Positions 47,138-54,986 of a stretch of DNA of 64,000 nt are shown here, one piece after another. Source of the stretch: Halomonas sp. I5-271120. GTDB lineage: Bacteria; Pseudomonadota; Gammaproteobacteria; Pseudomonadales; Halomonadaceae. Made by a program: the position numbers and the translations under genes. The notes under the pieces were generated by a model. It ran no database searches. It was not told where the DNA came from and saw nothing but the letters and a program-made list of their open reading frames with translations. The DNA lies in assembly GCF_030553075.1 (NCBI RefSeq), contig NZ_CP130701.1, forward strand, positions 2,170,001 through 2,234,000. The letters run 5' to 3'. Each line of letters starts with the position of its first letter. Within the stretch, counting starts at the first letter, position 1.

Positions 47138-48038
47138 TGCCCTCCAGCACCGCGAACGAGGTCTCGCGCGCGGTGCGCAGAAAGTCCTCCATCCAGGGGG
47201 CATCGCGGCTGTCCTCGCGGATGGCCGCGAACAGCGTGCTCCACATGCCCTGTTCGCCCAGCGCCACGCCGCGCACATAGTCCCGCTCCAGGTATTCCGT
47301 CAGCGCCCAACTGGGTAGCGCACAGACGCCGCGTCCACTGGCCACCAGCTGCATCATCATGATGGTCAGCTCGGCGGTGCGTATTTCCTGGGGGCGGACC
47401 CCGGCCGGATCGAGAAACTGAGTGAAGACATCCAGCCGCGCGTGCTCCACCGGATAGGTGATCAGGGTCTCGTCGGCCAGCTCATCGGGTCCGATCCAGG
47501 CCTTGCCGGCCAGGCGGTGCTGTTTGGCCACTGCCAGTAACCCCTCGTAGCGAAACAGCGGCTCGTAGTGCACTCCGGGCAGCGGCTGAGGGTCGGCGGT
47601 GATCACCAGGTCGAGCTGTTCCCGGGCCAGCGCCGGCAGCGGGTCGAAGTTGTGGCCGCTGGGGATATCGACCTCGACCTCGGGCCAGTGATCGCGGAAA
47701 TAGTCGATGGTGGGCATCAGCCACTGGAAGCAGCTGTGGCATTCGATGGCCATGTGCAGCCGGCCTCGTTCGTCGCCAGCGAGCCTCGCCAGGTCCCGTT
47801 CGGCCATGCGCACCTCGGGCAGGATCTGTTCGGCCAGCGCCAGCAGGCGCTGGCCGGCGCGGGTGAACTCCACCGGCCGGGTCTTGCGCAGGAACAGCGA
47901 GTTGCCCAGGCGCTCCTCGAGATCCTTGAGCTGATGGGACAGGGCGGACTGGGTCAGGTGGACGCGCTCGGCGGCTTCCACCAGCGAGCCGGCATCACGC
48001 AGGGCAATCAGGGTACGGAGGTGACGGAGTTCCAGCAT
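47124..48038 (-). CDS. metR: LysR-type regulator MetR
   Basis: A 304-residue protein. The HTH is at about residues 1-60 (LRTLIALRDAGSLVEAAERV, HLTQSALSHQLKDLEERLGN), and the MetR type is supported by ECHSCFQWLMPTIDYFRDHW near residue 98. It is divergent from metE, the classical target, which it activates with homocysteine as coregulator. I found no clean TGAA-N5-TTCA site in the 133-base gap, so the operator position is unassigned. The stop overlaps the histidine kinase gene by 14 bases. Confidence 0.9.
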   Translation of the reverse strand: MLELRHLRTLIALRDAGSLVEAAERVHLTQSALSHQLKDLEERLGNSLFLRKTRPVEFTRAGQRLLALAEQILPEVRMAERDLARLAGDERGRLHMAIECHSCFQWLMPTIDYFRDHWPEVEVDIPSGHNFDPLPALAREQLDLVITADPQPLPGVHYEPLFRYEGLLAVAKQHRLAGKAWIGPDELADETLITYPVEHARLDVFTQFLDPAGVRPQEIRTAELTIMMMQLVASGRGVCALPSWALTEYLERDYVRGVALGEQGMWSTLFAAIREDSRDAPWMEDFLRTARETSFAVLEGIKPA

Positions 48039-48171
48039 GTGGGTGAGCGCTTTTCATGTTGTAGATTAGATAATTTAGTTTGATTCACTCTCGGCGGCCA
48101 GCGAAACTGCCTCCATCGCTTATGGCGAATTCATTGCCAAGTGTATCTCTTAATTACGCAAAGGAATAACC

Positions 48172-50481
48172 ATGACGCTGGCTCACATTCTCGGCTATCC
48201 GCGCATCGGTGCCGATCGCGAACTGAAGAAAGCCACCGAAGCCTACTGGAAGGGCGACATCGATCAGGCGGCGCTGGAAGCCGAGGGCCGCGCGCTGCGC
48301 GCTCGCCACTGGCAAGATCAACAGGCCGCCGGTCTCGACCTCATCACCGTTGGCGACTTCGCCTTCTACGATCAAGTGCTCAACGTCTCGGCGTTGCTCG
48401 GTGCGGTGCCCAAGCGCTTCAGCGAGCAAGACGACTCGGCTTCGGCCGACCTGGACACCTATTTTCGCATGGCCCGCGGCCGCGCCCCCAGCGGCACGCC
48501 GGCCGCCGCCTGCGAGATGACCAAATACTTCGATACCAACTATCACTATCTGGTCCCGGAGCTGCACGAGGGCCAGACCTTCCGGCTCTCAAGCGAACGC
48601 CTATTCGACGAGGTCGAGGAGGCCAAGGCCGCCGGGCATCGGGTCAAGGTTACCTTGACCGGCCCGCTGACCTGGCTGTGGCTCGGCAAGGAGAAGGGCG
48701 GTCGCGAAGACTTCTCGCGCCTCGAGCTGCTGGAGGCCGTTCTGCCCGTCTATGGTCAGGTGCTGTCGCGTCTCGCCGACCTGGGGGTGGAATGGGTGCA
48801 GCTGGATGAGCCCGCGCTGGTCCAGGATCTGCCCCAGGAGTGGAAAGAGGCCTATGAGGCCGCCTATAACCAGCTCGCCAGTGCCCCGGTCAAACTGCTG
48901 CTGGCGACCTACTTCGGCGCCCTGGGCGACAATCTGCGCCTGGCGGCGGGGCTGCCGGTGGATGGCCTGCATATCGATACCGTGCGCGCGCCCGAGCAGC
49001 TCACCACGGTGCTCGACAATCTGCCGAGCTACAAGGTGCTGTCGGTCGGCGCCATCGACGGTCGTAACATCTGGCGTGCTGATCTCGCCCTGCTGCGTGA
49101 GCGGCTCGGCGAAGCACGGCTTCGCCTCGGCGAACGGCTGTGGCTGGCGCCGAGTTGTTCATTGCTGCACGTGCCGGTGGATCTTGCCCGGGAGGCCGGC
49201 GAGGGCGCGACCCTGGACCCGGAGCTGCGCGGTTGGCTGGCCTTTGCCCGCCAGAAGCTCGACGAGGTGGTGAGTCTTTCGCGCCTGGTGGACCAGCGTG
49301 CGACCGAGCAGGACCGGGTGCGGCTGGCAGAGGCCAGCGAGGCCCTGGAGGCCCGGCGCGCCTCGACGCGCATCCACCGCCCGGACGTTTCCGCGCGCCT
49401 CGCCGCCACCACGGCCTCCGATGCCGAGCGGGCCAGCGCCTACCCGGAACGGGCGCCTCAGCAGGCACGGCGCCTGCAACTGCCGCTATTTCCTACCACC
49501 ACCATCGGGTCCTTCCCGCAGACTGGCGACATTCGCGCTACGCGGCGTGCCTTCAAGGCCGGTGAGATCACTCGCGAGGCCTATGAAGCCCGCATGCGCG
49601 AGGAAATCGCTCACGTCGTCGACCGCCAGGCGTCGCTGGGCCTGGATGTGCCGGTGCACGGTGAGGCCGAGCGCAACGATATGGTCGAGTACTTCGGTGA
49701 GCAGCTCGACGGCGTGGCCTTCTCGCGCTTCGGCTGGGTGCAGAGCTATGGGTCGCGCTGCGTCAAGCCGCCAGTGATCTTCGGCGACATCACTCGTCCG
49801 ACGGCGATGACGGTGCGCTGGAGCGAATATGCCCAGTCGCTCACCGACAAGCCGATGAAGGGCATGCTGACCGGGCCGGTAACCATCCTGCAGTGGTCCT
49901 TCGTGCGCGACGACCAGCCGCGGGCCACCACCTGCCGGCAGATCGCGCTGGCGCTGCGTGACGAGGTCACGGATCTGGAAGCCGCCGGCATTGCCGTGAT
50001 CCAGATCGACGAGCCGGCGCTGCGCGAGGGGCTGCCGCTGCGCCAGGGCGACTGGCAGGGCTATCTCGACTGGGCGGTGAATGCCTTCAAGCTTTCGGCG
50101 GCCGGGGTGCGTGACGAGACCCAGATCCACACCCACATGTGTTACTCGGAGTTCAACGACATCATCGGCGCAATCGCTGCGCTGGATGCCGACGTCATCA
50201 CCATCGAAACCTCGCGTTCGGACATGGAGCTGCTGGATGCCTTCCAGGAGTTCGCTTATCCCAACGAGATCGGGCCGGGGGTCTATGATATCCACACCCC
50301 GAACATTCCCGAGGTCAACTGGATGGTCGCGCTGATGGAGAAAGCGCTCGACAGGATTCCTGCCGAGCGGCTTTGGGTGAACCCGGACTGCGGCCTCAAG
50401 ACCCGCGGCTGGGCCGAGGTCGAACCGGCACTCACCCACATGGTCGAGGCGGCCCGGGTGCTGCGCCGCCGCCACGGCTAA
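48172..50481 (+). CDS. metE: Cobalamin-independent methionine synthase
   Basis: A 769-residue enzyme with AAAGGAAT before ATG 48172. The N-terminal domain starts [20 protein letters not shown]. The C-terminal catalytic domain begins [20 protein letters not shown], and the zinc/homocysteine region is in [20 protein letters not shown], with the last metal Cys in [11 protein letters not shown]. It moves the methyl group from 5-methyltetrahydropteroyl-glutamate to homocysteine. It is divergent from metR and ends before a 13-bp hairpin. Confidence 0.97.
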   Translation: MTLAHILGYPRIGADRELKKATEAYWKGDIDQAALEAEGRALRARHWQDQQAAGLDLITVGDFAFYDQVLNVSALLGAVPKRFSEQDDSASADLDTYFRMARGRAPSGTPAAACEMTKYFDTNYHYLVPELHEGQTFRLSSERLFDEVEEAKAAGHRVKVTLTGPLTWLWLGKEKGGREDFSRLELLEAVLPVYGQVLSRLADLGVEWVQLDEPALVQDLPQEWKEAYEAAYNQLASAPVKLLLATYFGALGDNLRLAAGLPVDGLHIDTVRAPEQLTTVLDNLPSYKVLSVGAIDGRNIWRADLALLRERLGEARLRLGERLWLAPSCSLLHVPVDLAREAGEGATLDPELRGWLAFARQKLDEVVSLSRLVDQRATEQDRVRLAEASEALEARRASTRIHRPDVSARLAATTASDAERASAYPERAPQQARRLQLPLFPTTTIGSFPQTGDIRATRRAFKAGEITREAYEARMREEIAHVVDRQASLGLDVPVHGEAERNDMVEYFGEQLDGVAFSRFGWVQSYGSRCVKPPVIFGDITRPTAMTVRWSEYAQSLTDKPMKGMLTGPVTILQWSFVRDDQPRATTCRQIALALRDEVTDLEAAGIAVIQIDEPALREGLPLRQGDWQGYLDWAVNAFKLSAAGVRDETQIHTHMCYSEFNDIIGAIAALDADVITIETSRSDMELLDAFQEFAYPNEIGPGVYDIHTPNIPEVNWMVALMEKALDRIPAERLWVNPDCGLKTRGWAEVEPALTHMVEAARVLRRRHG

Positions 50482-50507
50482 GACGCGATGGCAGGCAAAA
50501 CCCCTTC

Positions 50508-50536
50508 AGGGGCCGGCGCCAAGGGCGCTGGCCCCT
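50508..50536 (+). terminator. Hairpin after metE
   Basis: A 13-bp stem with one G-T pair (50508-50520 with 50524-50536) has an AAG loop and no T-tract. It may be an imperfect terminator or mRNA end-stabiliser. Confidence 0.5.
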
Positions 50537-50569
50537 GTTATGCTTGGGCACATCAGGCACTCTCGCCGA

Positions 50570-50605
50570 CCAGGATTCTTCAATCGGCCAGGATTCTTCC
50601 ACCGA
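50570..50605 (+). repeat. Two 18-bp tandem repeats in the leader of the lipoprotein gene
   Basis: CCAGGATTCTTCAATCGG (50570-50587) then CCAGGATTCTTCCACCGA (50588-50605), ending 12 bases before the start codon at 50618 and just before AAGGAGG. Confidence 0.75.
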
Positions 50606-50617
50606 CAAGGAGGTTGC

Positions 50618-51430
50618 ATGCCCCTGTTGTCTCGTACGGCGTCTTGCGGCGCCGCCGTCTCTGCCCACCCTTCAACCGACAGCGTATCGTCACCCCTGCG
50701 GGTGGCCGCGCTCGGCCTGAGCGTGCTGCTGGCGGGCTGTGCCGGTGCTCCCCAGCCCGATAGTTCGGCCCCTATCGTCAGTGATGTCAGCACCCCCGCC
50801 GACGTCGATAAGCAGGATTCAACCAAAGCACCGCTCATGCCGTCGGCCTTCTTCGCCGGCGAGGCCGAGCGCTTCGAGGCCTGGCGCTGCACGCCCGCTC
50901 AGGATCTGGTCACGGCGTTTCCGCAAGGCGAGCTGCGGCTGTGGTCGGCCTACGATGCCTATCGGCTGACGCCAGCGGTGGTTGCGTCCGGTAGTCGCTA
51001 CGTGAAGAACGACCTGAGCTTTTGGGAGAAGGGCGGCGAGGCGATGGTCGAGAGTGATCGTGGGCGGCTCGAATGCCAGCGGGATCAGACCCGGGCGGCA
51101 TTGACTCGCGCCCAGCGTCCCGGGGTGATGTTCCATGGCCGTGGCAATGAGCCTGGCTGGACGGTGCGTCTGGATCACGATGCGCCGCACCTGTCGCTGA
51201 TGCTCGACAACGGCGAGCGCGAGATCGAGTCGCCATACCGGGTTACCTCGCTGGACAACGAGCGGGGCCGGGTGACGCTGGCCAGCGGTCGCGCCGACAC
51301 GCCCTTTAACCTGGAGCTCGAGGCGCGGGCCTGCTTCGACAGCATGAGCGGCGAGCCCTTCCCGGTGCGGGTGACGCTCGATGTCGATGGCAAGACCTAT
51401 CGCGGCTGCGGTCAGGGTATCGCGCCCTGA
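50618..51430 (+). CDS. Lipoprotein with MliC-like (lysozyme inhibitor) and COG3650-like domains
   Basis: ATG 50618 after AAGGAGG (50608-50614), 270 residues. The lipobox is LLAGC near residue 40, so the product is a membrane-anchored lipoprotein. Residues about 83-150 resemble an MliC domain, the C-type lysozyme inhibitor, with FEAWRCTPAQDL and YVKNDLSFWEKGGEAMVES. Residues about 160-268 resemble the COG3650 lipoprotein domain (GVMFHGRGNEPGWTV and FPVRVTLDVDGKTYRGCGQG). The N-terminal 30 residues before the hydrophobic core are unusually long. A likely role is cell-envelope protection. Confidence 0.75.
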   Translation: MPLLSRTASCGAAVSAHPSTDSVSSPLRVAALGLSVLLAGCAGAPQPDSSAPIVSDVSTPADVDKQDSTKAPLMPSAFFAGEAERFEAWRCTPAQDLVTAFPQGELRLWSAYDAYRLTPAVVASGSRYVKNDLSFWEKGGEAMVESDRGRLECQRDQTRAALTRAQRPGVMFHGRGNEPGWTVRLDHDAPHLSLMLDNGEREIESPYRVTSLDNERGRVTLASGRADTPFNLELEARACFDSMSGEPFPVRVTLDVDGKTYRGCGQGIAP

Positions 51431-51439
51431 TACGCCTTC

Positions 51440-51464
51440 AGCCTCGGTTTATCGGGGCTTCTTT
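51440..51464 (+). terminator. Weak terminator after the lipoprotein gene
   Basis: A 7-bp stem AGCCTCG (51440-51446) with CGGGGCT (51453-51459) includes one G-T pair and is followed by a T-rich tract. Confidence 0.4.
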
Positions 51465-51568
51465 CTATTTTATCGCATGGAAGGCGCGTATTTTTGCGCT
51501 TTTCATGTCATGGCATGCACCTAAAATAGGATTCATTAATCAACACCTATTTTTCCAAGGAGATGTCC

Positions 51569-52186
51569 ATGACCGCGCCGTCCACCAAGGTACTTGTCGT
51601 AACGTCTTCCATTCTCGGCGAGAACAGCCAGTCTCGCGCGCTGACCGGCCATCTCATAAAAGGCCTCGAGGGGCGCGATGACGTCACGGTCACCGAACGT
51701 GACCTGATCAAGGACGAGCTTCCGCACCTGGACATCAATGAGCTGTCCAGCTGGGGTGTGGATCCCGCCGAGCGCAGCGACCAGCAGGCGGGGCTCGCTG
51801 AGCGCTCCGACTCGCTGATCCAGGAGATGCTCGATCACGACGTGCTGGTACTGGCGGCACCGCTCTATAACCTGGGCATACCGTCACAGCTCAAGGCATG
51901 GTTCGACCGCATTCTGCGTGCCGGCCAGACCTTCCGCTACACCGAAAGCGGCCCACAGGGTCTGGTCGAGGGCAAGCGTGCCCTGGTGCTGACCACTCGT
52001 GGCGGTCAGTATGCCGGCACCGAGATGGATTCCCAGACCCCGCATATCAAGTCGATGCTTGGTCTGATGGGCATCTCTGACGTCGATATGGTGTTCGCCG
52101 AGGGTCTGGCGATGGGCGACAAGCACGCCGCCGAGACCATGAAAGAGGCGCGTCAGGCTATCGACGGCTACCTCGAGCGCCTGTAA
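51569..52186 (+). CDS. FMN-dependent NADH-azoreductase
   Basis: The start is ATG 51569 (AAGGAG at 51557-51562 gives the right spacing; ATG 51563 is too close). The 205-residue flavodoxin-like protein has SSILGENSQSRALTGHLI at the start, LAAPLYNLGIPSQLKAWFDR near residue 100 and TTRGGQYAGT for the FMN site. AzoR enzymes reduce quinones and azo compounds and protect from thiol stress. It is followed by a strong symmetric terminator. Confidence 0.93.
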   Translation: MTAPSTKVLVVTSSILGENSQSRALTGHLIKGLEGRDDVTVTERDLIKDELPHLDINELSSWGVDPAERSDQQAGLAERSDSLIQEMLDHDVLVLAAPLYNLGIPSQLKAWFDRILRAGQTFRYTESGPQGLVEGKRALVLTTRGGQYAGTEMDSQTPHIKSMLGLMGISDVDMVFAEGLAMGDKHAAETMKEARQAIDGYLERL

Positions 52187-52244
52187 AGGCTCGTCCAGAG
52201 GCGCATTGAGTCGCCTCGAAGGGCCAGCGATATATTGGCGATAC

Positions 52245-52279
52245 AACAGCACGGCCCCGGATACCGGGGCCGTGCTGTT
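52245..52279 (+). terminator. Bidirectional-type terminator after the azoreductase gene
   Basis: A 16-bp perfect stem (52245-52260 with 52264-52279) with a 3-base loop is followed by TTTG. It is nearly symmetric and could also terminate transcripts coming from the minus strand. Confidence 0.85.
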
Positions 52280-52347
52280 TGTGTGAGAGGCCATCGCGGT
52301 GAGCCTGGGGCGTCGCCAGCGATGCCAGCAGCGGTTTCAGCCACCCC

Positions 52348-52473
52348 TCAACAGCTTCGCGCCTCGACTGTCAGACGCTGGGACACGTAGTCACCCAAGC
52401 ATAGGGTCCCCTGGTTGAGGGCGCGGCGGGCCAGCTGACCGAGCGCCTCCCGGGTGCCGCGAATGGAGTCCAT
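52348..52473 (-). CDS. Possible 41-residue small protein downstream of tag
   Basis: The minus-strand frame from ATG 52473 to TGA 52348 encodes 41 residues starting MDSIRGTREALGQLARRALN and ending TVEARSC. GAGGTG lies five bases before the ATG. It follows tag on the same strand after a 74-base gap and precedes a symmetric terminator. No homologue is recalled. It lies in the 361-base gap 52187-52547, which is otherwise empty apart from the terminator at 52245-52279. Confidence 0.35.
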   Translation of the reverse strand: MDSIRGTREALGQLARRALNQGTLCLGDYVSQRLTVEARSC

Positions 52474-52547
52474 TCCAGACACCTCGCAGCGAGTCTGTGG
52501 ATAGCCTGTGAGGGGGCTGTGAATAGCATGTTGAGGAAAGAGGGCGC

Positions 52548-53081
52548 TCAGCGCGCCCAGGGCGGGGCTGCCGCCAGCACGCGGGCCTGTACCGGGCAGT
52601 CGTCCCGGTGGGCGCCGGGCAGGTAGCCGGTGCTCATCAGAAACTCATTGACGATCTCCGGGCCGGTGAAGCGGAAAGTGCGCTTGAAGAGCTTCACCCA
52701 GTCGCCGTGAGGCCGTGGGTGGTGAGCTTCGAGCCAGCCATGGAAGCTGCCGTGTTCCTGCCTGAGTTGCTGGACCACCCGGGCATTGTGGATGGCGGCA
52801 TCGACCTTCAGGCGATTGCGAATGATGCGGGCATCGCTCAAGAGCCGCGCTTTGTCATCGTCATCGAAGGCCGCGACCCGATCGACGTCGAAGCCCCGGA
52901 AGGCCTCGAAGAAGGCCTCGCGCTTCTTGAGCACGGTCAGCCATGAAAGCCCGGCCTGGTTGATCTCAAGCACCAGCCGCTCGAACAGAGTGGCGTCGTC
53001 TTCGACCGGAAAGCCGTAATCGTGGTCATGGTAGGGGCCGTGGAACGGATGCCCGGGCGCCAGGTCGCAATAGTCAGCCAA
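52548..53081 (-). CDS. tag: DNA-3-methyladenine glycosylase I
   Basis: A 177-residue base-excision repair enzyme. The N-terminus has PFHGPYHDHDYGFPVEDDAT and the helix-hairpin core LVLEINQAGLSWLTVLKKRE, then FRGFDVDRVA. The zinc ligands seem kept: Cys5, His in the YHDHDYG segment, and His-x3-Cys (AHRDDC) near the C-terminus. It removes 3-methyladenine from alkylated DNA. No Ada or AlkB gene is near. It is monocistronic or co-transcribed with the tiny frame at 52348. Confidence 0.93.
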   Translation of the reverse strand: MADYCDLAPGHPFHGPYHDHDYGFPVEDDATLFERLVLEINQAGLSWLTVLKKREAFFEAFRGFDVDRVAAFDDDDKARLLSDARIIRNRLKVDAAIHNARVVQQLRQEHGSFHGWLEAHHPRPHGDWVKLFKRTFRFTGPEIVNEFLMSTGYLPGAHRDDCPVQARVLAAAPPWAR

Positions 53082-53242
53082 GGGTGCTCCTCTTCGTACG
53101 TAAACTCGTGGTCCTGCGGCTCGACTCCATGAGCCTGTCGTCGCGTCAGGGGCGCCATCGTCTTATGATACGCACCTTAATGATCCTCGCGATCAGTGTT
53201 CGTTCCACGCATCATGGCATTGCGTGTTTCCTTCTTTAACGC

Positions 53243-53281
53243 ACTCGTTCATTCACTCATCCATCCATTCGTTCATGCATT
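53243..53281 (+). repeat. Degenerate CATT/CATC/ACTC tetranucleotide run before gloA
   Basis: About nine imperfect four-base units (CGTT CATT CACT CATC CATC CATT CGTT CATG CATT) stretch over about 39 bases, 17 bases upstream of the start codon. Confidence 0.7.
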
Positions 53282-53297
53282 ATCAGGAGAGGTACCG

Positions 53298-53738
53298 ATG
53301 CAATATCTTCACACCATGGTCCGGGTCAGCGACCTTGATGCTTCCCTGCATTTCTACTGCGACCTGCTCGGCCTCACCGAGATCAGCCGCAAGGACAGCG
53401 AGAAGGGCCGCTTCACGCTGGTGTTCCTGGCCGCCCCGGGCGATGAGACCCGCGCTCATGAGGATCGTGCGCCGATGATCGAGCTGACCCACAACTGGGA
53501 CCCGGAGGAATATACCGGCGGGCGAAACTTCGGCCATCTGGCCTATCGTGTCGATGACATCTATGCCCTGTGCGAGCACCTGCAGGCGGGCGGCGTCACC
53601 ATCAATCGTCCGCCCCGCGACGGCCACATGGCGTTCGTGAAGAGCCCCGATGGCATCTCCGTCGAGCTCCTGCAGGCCGGCGATGCGCTGGCGCCGAAGG
53701 AGCCCTGGGCATCGATGGAAAACACCGGCAGCTGGTAA
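53298..53738 (+). CDS. gloA: Lactoylglutathione lyase (glyoxalase I)
   Basis: The start chosen is ATG 53298 (MQYLHTMVRVSDLDASLHFY) with AGGAGAGG just before, 146 residues. The VOC fold is visible with DSEKGRFTLVFLAAPGDE and a later GHLAYRVDDIYALCEHLQAG. The metal-binding set would include His5, Glu in IELTHNW, His in FGHLAYR and Glu in SVELLQ. It isomerises the hemithioacetal of methylglyoxal and glutathione in the cytoplasm. It stands alone between tag and the DoxX gene. Confidence 0.93.
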   Translation: MQYLHTMVRVSDLDASLHFYCDLLGLTEISRKDSEKGRFTLVFLAAPGDETRAHEDRAPMIELTHNWDPEEYTGGRNFGHLAYRVDDIYALCEHLQAGGVTINRPPRDGHMAFVKSPDGISVELLQAGDALAPKEPWASMENTGSW

Positions 53739-53761
53739 GGTCGCGACCGGCCTGGTTGTCC

Positions 53762-54166
53762 TCAGTCAGGGCGCATGGCCATGCGCCCACTGCCAAGGAA
53801 GATCAGCGCCAGGCTGCCGGCAAGGAAGAGCCCCTGCAGCTCCAGCGCCCAGCCACCGCTGCCGCTCAGTTCAAACAGCTCACCGGTGTGCACCAGTACG
53901 AAAGCCACCAGCATGTTGCCGGTCATCAGCAGACCGGCCAAGCGGGTCTGCCAGCCGACGATGGCCATCACCGGGGCGACGATCTCACCGATCAGTACGC
54001 CATAGGCCAGGAAGCGCGGCAGCCCGTAGCCATCGAGCAGGCCGCTGATCCAGCTCATGGTTTCAGGGTGGGTCAGCTTGGCGAAGCCGTGCAGCAGGAT
54101 CAGGCCGCCGACGGCGATGCGCAGGATCAGCTTGCCGAGGGCGTCGTTATGCAGGGCTTGCAGCAT
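53762..54166 (-). CDS. DoxX family membrane protein
   Basis: The start is ATG 54166 with AAGGAGAG upstream, 134 residues. It has four hydrophobic helices (LILRIAVGGLILLHGFAKLT, IGEIVAPVMAIVGWQTRLAG, LLMTGNMLVAFVLVHTGELF and LQGLFLAGSLALIFLGSGRM). It resembles DoxX-like proteins linked to redox stress or thiosulfate oxidation; the true role is unknown. A longer open frame up to 54310 shadows the upstream region. Confidence 0.87.
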   Translation of the reverse strand: MLQALHNDALGKLILRIAVGGLILLHGFAKLTHPETMSWISGLLDGYGLPRFLAYGVLIGEIVAPVMAIVGWQTRLAGLLMTGNMLVAFVLVHTGELFELSGSGGWALELQGLFLAGSLALIFLGSGRMAMRPD

Positions 54167-54363
54167 GATGTCTCTCCTTGTGGTGTGTCGGTCGTTCCTT
54201 GCGAGTCGTGCTTTTGCATCGCGCGCTCGGATTCGTTCAGATGGCGCCTTGCGAGGCAGTCGCGACCAGTATACAAGAGTCCCTGTGACGCGACCGCGAC
54301 GGTCGCACAATGTAATACGACTCGTTAATCAACGACTCGGCGAACGACTAAAAAGGAGCCAGG

Positions 54364-54816
54364 ATGCGCAAGGGATGGTTGATGGCAGTCGTGCTGGCAG
54401 GACTGCTGGCGGGCTGCAGCAGTGCCCCCGCACCGACTTACGATCAGGGCAGTGCGGAGACGACCGCTGCTTCACCGGTGGTAGGGCCGCGCTGGAATCT
54501 GCTGCTGCTGGGAACCAGTGAGCGCTGGACGCACCCCGACACCCCCTATTTCGAAGTGGTGCGCCAGGGCGGCCAGCTGCGCCTGGTGGGCAGCAATGGC
54601 TGCAACCGCATCAGCGGTGCGCTGAGCCTTGAGAGCGGCAATCGCTTCAGCGTCGAAAATCTCGCCTCGACGCGAATGGCGTGCGCCAACGGTAACGATG
54701 CGCAGCGAGTCGACGCTATGCTTAACGGCGCCTACCGTTACCTGATCGACCATGACCGATTGGTGCTGTTTGGCCGCGATAGCCGAGTGCTGGGCGGCTT
54801 CAAGCGCGCCAACTGA
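54364..54816 (+). CDS. META-domain lipoprotein (HslJ-like)
   Basis: A 150-residue protein with AAAAAGGAG before ATG 54364. The lipobox LLAGC at about residues 14-18 gives a membrane lipoprotein. The META domain follows (PYFEVVRQGGQLRLVGSNGC, ISGALSLESGNRFSVENLAS and RMACANGNDAQRVDAMLNGA). HslJ-type proteins are linked to heat or antibiotic tolerance in E. coli. It ends before a 14-bp terminator. Its leader (54317-54350) holds three weak ACGACT-starting repeats. Confidence 0.85.
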   Translation: MRKGWLMAVVLAGLLAGCSSAPAPTYDQGSAETTAASPVVGPRWNLLLLGTSERWTHPDTPYFEVVRQGGQLRLVGSNGCNRISGALSLESGNRFSVENLASTRMACANGNDAQRVDAMLNGAYRYLIDHDRLVLFGRDSRVLGGFKRAN

Positions 54817-54869
54817 CAGTGACGACCTGACAGCACGGCGCCATGCGATCTCCTGTCAGGTGATCGGAC

Positions 54870-54902
54870 ACGACAACGCCGCCCTAGGGGCGGCGTTGTC
54901 GT
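54870..54902 (+). terminator. Strong hairpin terminator after the META lipoprotein gene, shared with valS
   Basis: A 14-bp perfect stem ACGACAACGCCGCC (54870-54883) with GGCGGCGTTGTCGT (54889-54902), loop CTAGG, lies between convergent genes, so it probably serves both strands. The T-run is weak. Confidence 0.75.
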
Positions 54903-54986
54903 TGGTGAGGGTGTCACCGTAAGGCCTAAGTCCCGACCGGCACCGGGGCCGATTGTTCAGCCACGGCCCCGGGTGGCATCAAGCAC

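Noticed and set aside
48039..48171. MetR operator between metR and metE
   Set aside because: The gap is the expected place, but I found no TGAA-N5-TTCA site, so no coordinates are given.
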